64,000 nt of DNA from Segetibacter aerophilus (GTDB lineage Bacteria; Bacteroidota; Bacteroidia; Chitinophagales; Chitinophagaceae): NCBI RefSeq assembly GCF_007991655.1, contig NZ_BJYT01000002.1, forward strand, positions 248,001 through 312,000, given 5' to 3'. The notes beneath the pieces are model-generated. The model made no database searches, had not been told where the DNA came from, and worked only from the letters and a program-made list of their open reading frames with translations. Positions 63,484 to 64,000 of the stretch are shown one piece after another (within the stretch, counting starts at the first letter, position 1; each line of letters begins with the position of its first letter). The translations under genes and the position numbers were made by a program.

Positions 63484-64000
63484 TTACGGAGTATCAAAAA
63501 CTTGCATTCGGGTAGGGATTTCGGATTTGACCAACTTACATTCCCAGCCTTTTGTTTTTAGAATATTGTAAATGTTCTGGTGCTTCCATGGCTCCATGTA
63601 AGGATGTGTTACGATGGAAAAATCAAGGTCATGAAGACTTTTAAGGGAGAGCTCAAAAAATGAATAAGTCTTATTATTGTTGTTTTGCATGGCAAGAAAC
63701 CGGAACTCTTCCTCATGCTTGTAACTAAGGTCCTTTAGAAAACCTTTAAAACGATGACCTGCATTTTTTAAACCCGAATCGTTAGGGTCAAAAGGAGAGA
63801 TCTTGAAGTACTCTACCTTTCCATGAACCAACAAATCAAAGTCTTGATTCTCTAAGTTGCGGCAAGATTCTATGATGGTGTTACAAAGACCGTCGGGATT
63901 AAATTTTAGAGCAACACTGTCTTTATTAGAATAGGTATCCCACATCGCCAGCGACTCTCTTACTCCGACATACCAGCAACTTGCGAAATAAGTTTTTTGA
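63484..64000 (-). CDS. DUF2971-like protein (partial, 5' end outside window)
   Basis: The minus-strand frame stays open to the window edge, so the gene is longer than the 153 residues from the internal Met at 63945. The upstream part reads ASCWYVGVRESLAMWDTYS, the conserved C/W-rich block of DUF2971, which also explains the following KDSVALKFNPD. The domain has no known activity but is found near phage-defence and metabolic genes alike. Only the C-terminal ~170 residues can be judged. Nothing in the visible neighbourhood suggests a defence role. Confidence 0.65.
   Translation of the reverse strand, partial: QKTYFASCWYVGVRESLAMWDTYSNKDSVALKFNPDGLCNTIIESCRNLENQDFDLLVHGKVEYFKISPFDPNDSGLKNAGHRFKGFLKDLSYKHEEEFRFLAMQNNNNKTYSFFELSLKSLHDLDFSIVTHPYMEPWKHQNIYNILKTKGWECKLVKSEIPTRMQVFDTP

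Noticed and set aside
63484-64000. A phage-defence island at the right edge based on a DUF2971-like gene
   Set aside because: The neighbours are ordinary regulatory and secreted-protein genes, and no nuclease, toxin or second defence gene is visible.

Overview
The window comes from a Bacteroidota genome, most likely a soil or freshwater member of the Chitinophagaceae/Chitinophagales. The signs are a SusC/SusD pair, ASPIC/UnbV (FG-GAP) lipoproteins, a type IX secretion C-terminal domain, Bacteroidota-only families (DUF2851, DUF2520, DUF4184), AT-rich spacers with TAnnTTTG-type -7 boxes, and almost no Shine-Dalgarno sites. I see no rRNA, tRNA, CRISPR array, phage or intact insertion sequence.

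Layout. 1-2949 (minus): a TMEM220-like membrane protein followed by eboA, eboB and eboC (eboC cut by the window edge), the front half of an ebo metabolite-traffic cluster. 3429-20621 (plus): a nutrient-acquisition region with SusC, SusD, an ASPIC/UnbV lipoprotein and a C-terminal remnant of a second one. It continues with two DUF1080 (3-keto-glycoside hydrolase type) proteins around a sugar-dehydrogenase-like cytochrome c protein, then a GH65 enzyme. This looks like uptake and periplasmic breakdown of a disaccharide or glycoside. 20716-26579 (plus): an orphan small protein, then a four-gene cassette of vanadium haloperoxidase/PAP2 lipoprotein, two outer-membrane barrels and a second haloperoxidase, closed by a strong terminator.

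26745-45151 is mostly housekeeping: M20 amidohydrolase, PfkB kinase, alpha/beta hydrolase, DUF2520 protein, a four-domain CHRD protein with a T9SS tail, ferredoxin and iscX. A kdsC - UbiA prenyltransferase - maf - DUF2851 run follows, then OsmC, lipA, mtaB, rpe, a TPR lipoprotein and small membrane proteins. 46340-53576: a planctomycete-style DUF1549/DUF1553 cytochrome paired with a Tat-signal DUF1501 protein, then a TonB-dependent receptor. 54367-64000: mgtE, a SET-domain protein, an AlkD-like protein, aconitase, PspC, two paralogous AraC regulators, a secreted Lys/Pro-rich protein and a partial DUF2971-like gene.

The most unusual signal is not a gene. A short sequence of about 25-30 bp recurs at least 15 times, in spacers or just outside coding starts, in both orientations and in three related forms. 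All share a core like GCAACGATG(TTGA); the 5' half is usually AAGTACAAG or GTTGAA. It is not explained by the genes, and where it abuts a gene it produces false N-terminal extensions reading RRND.
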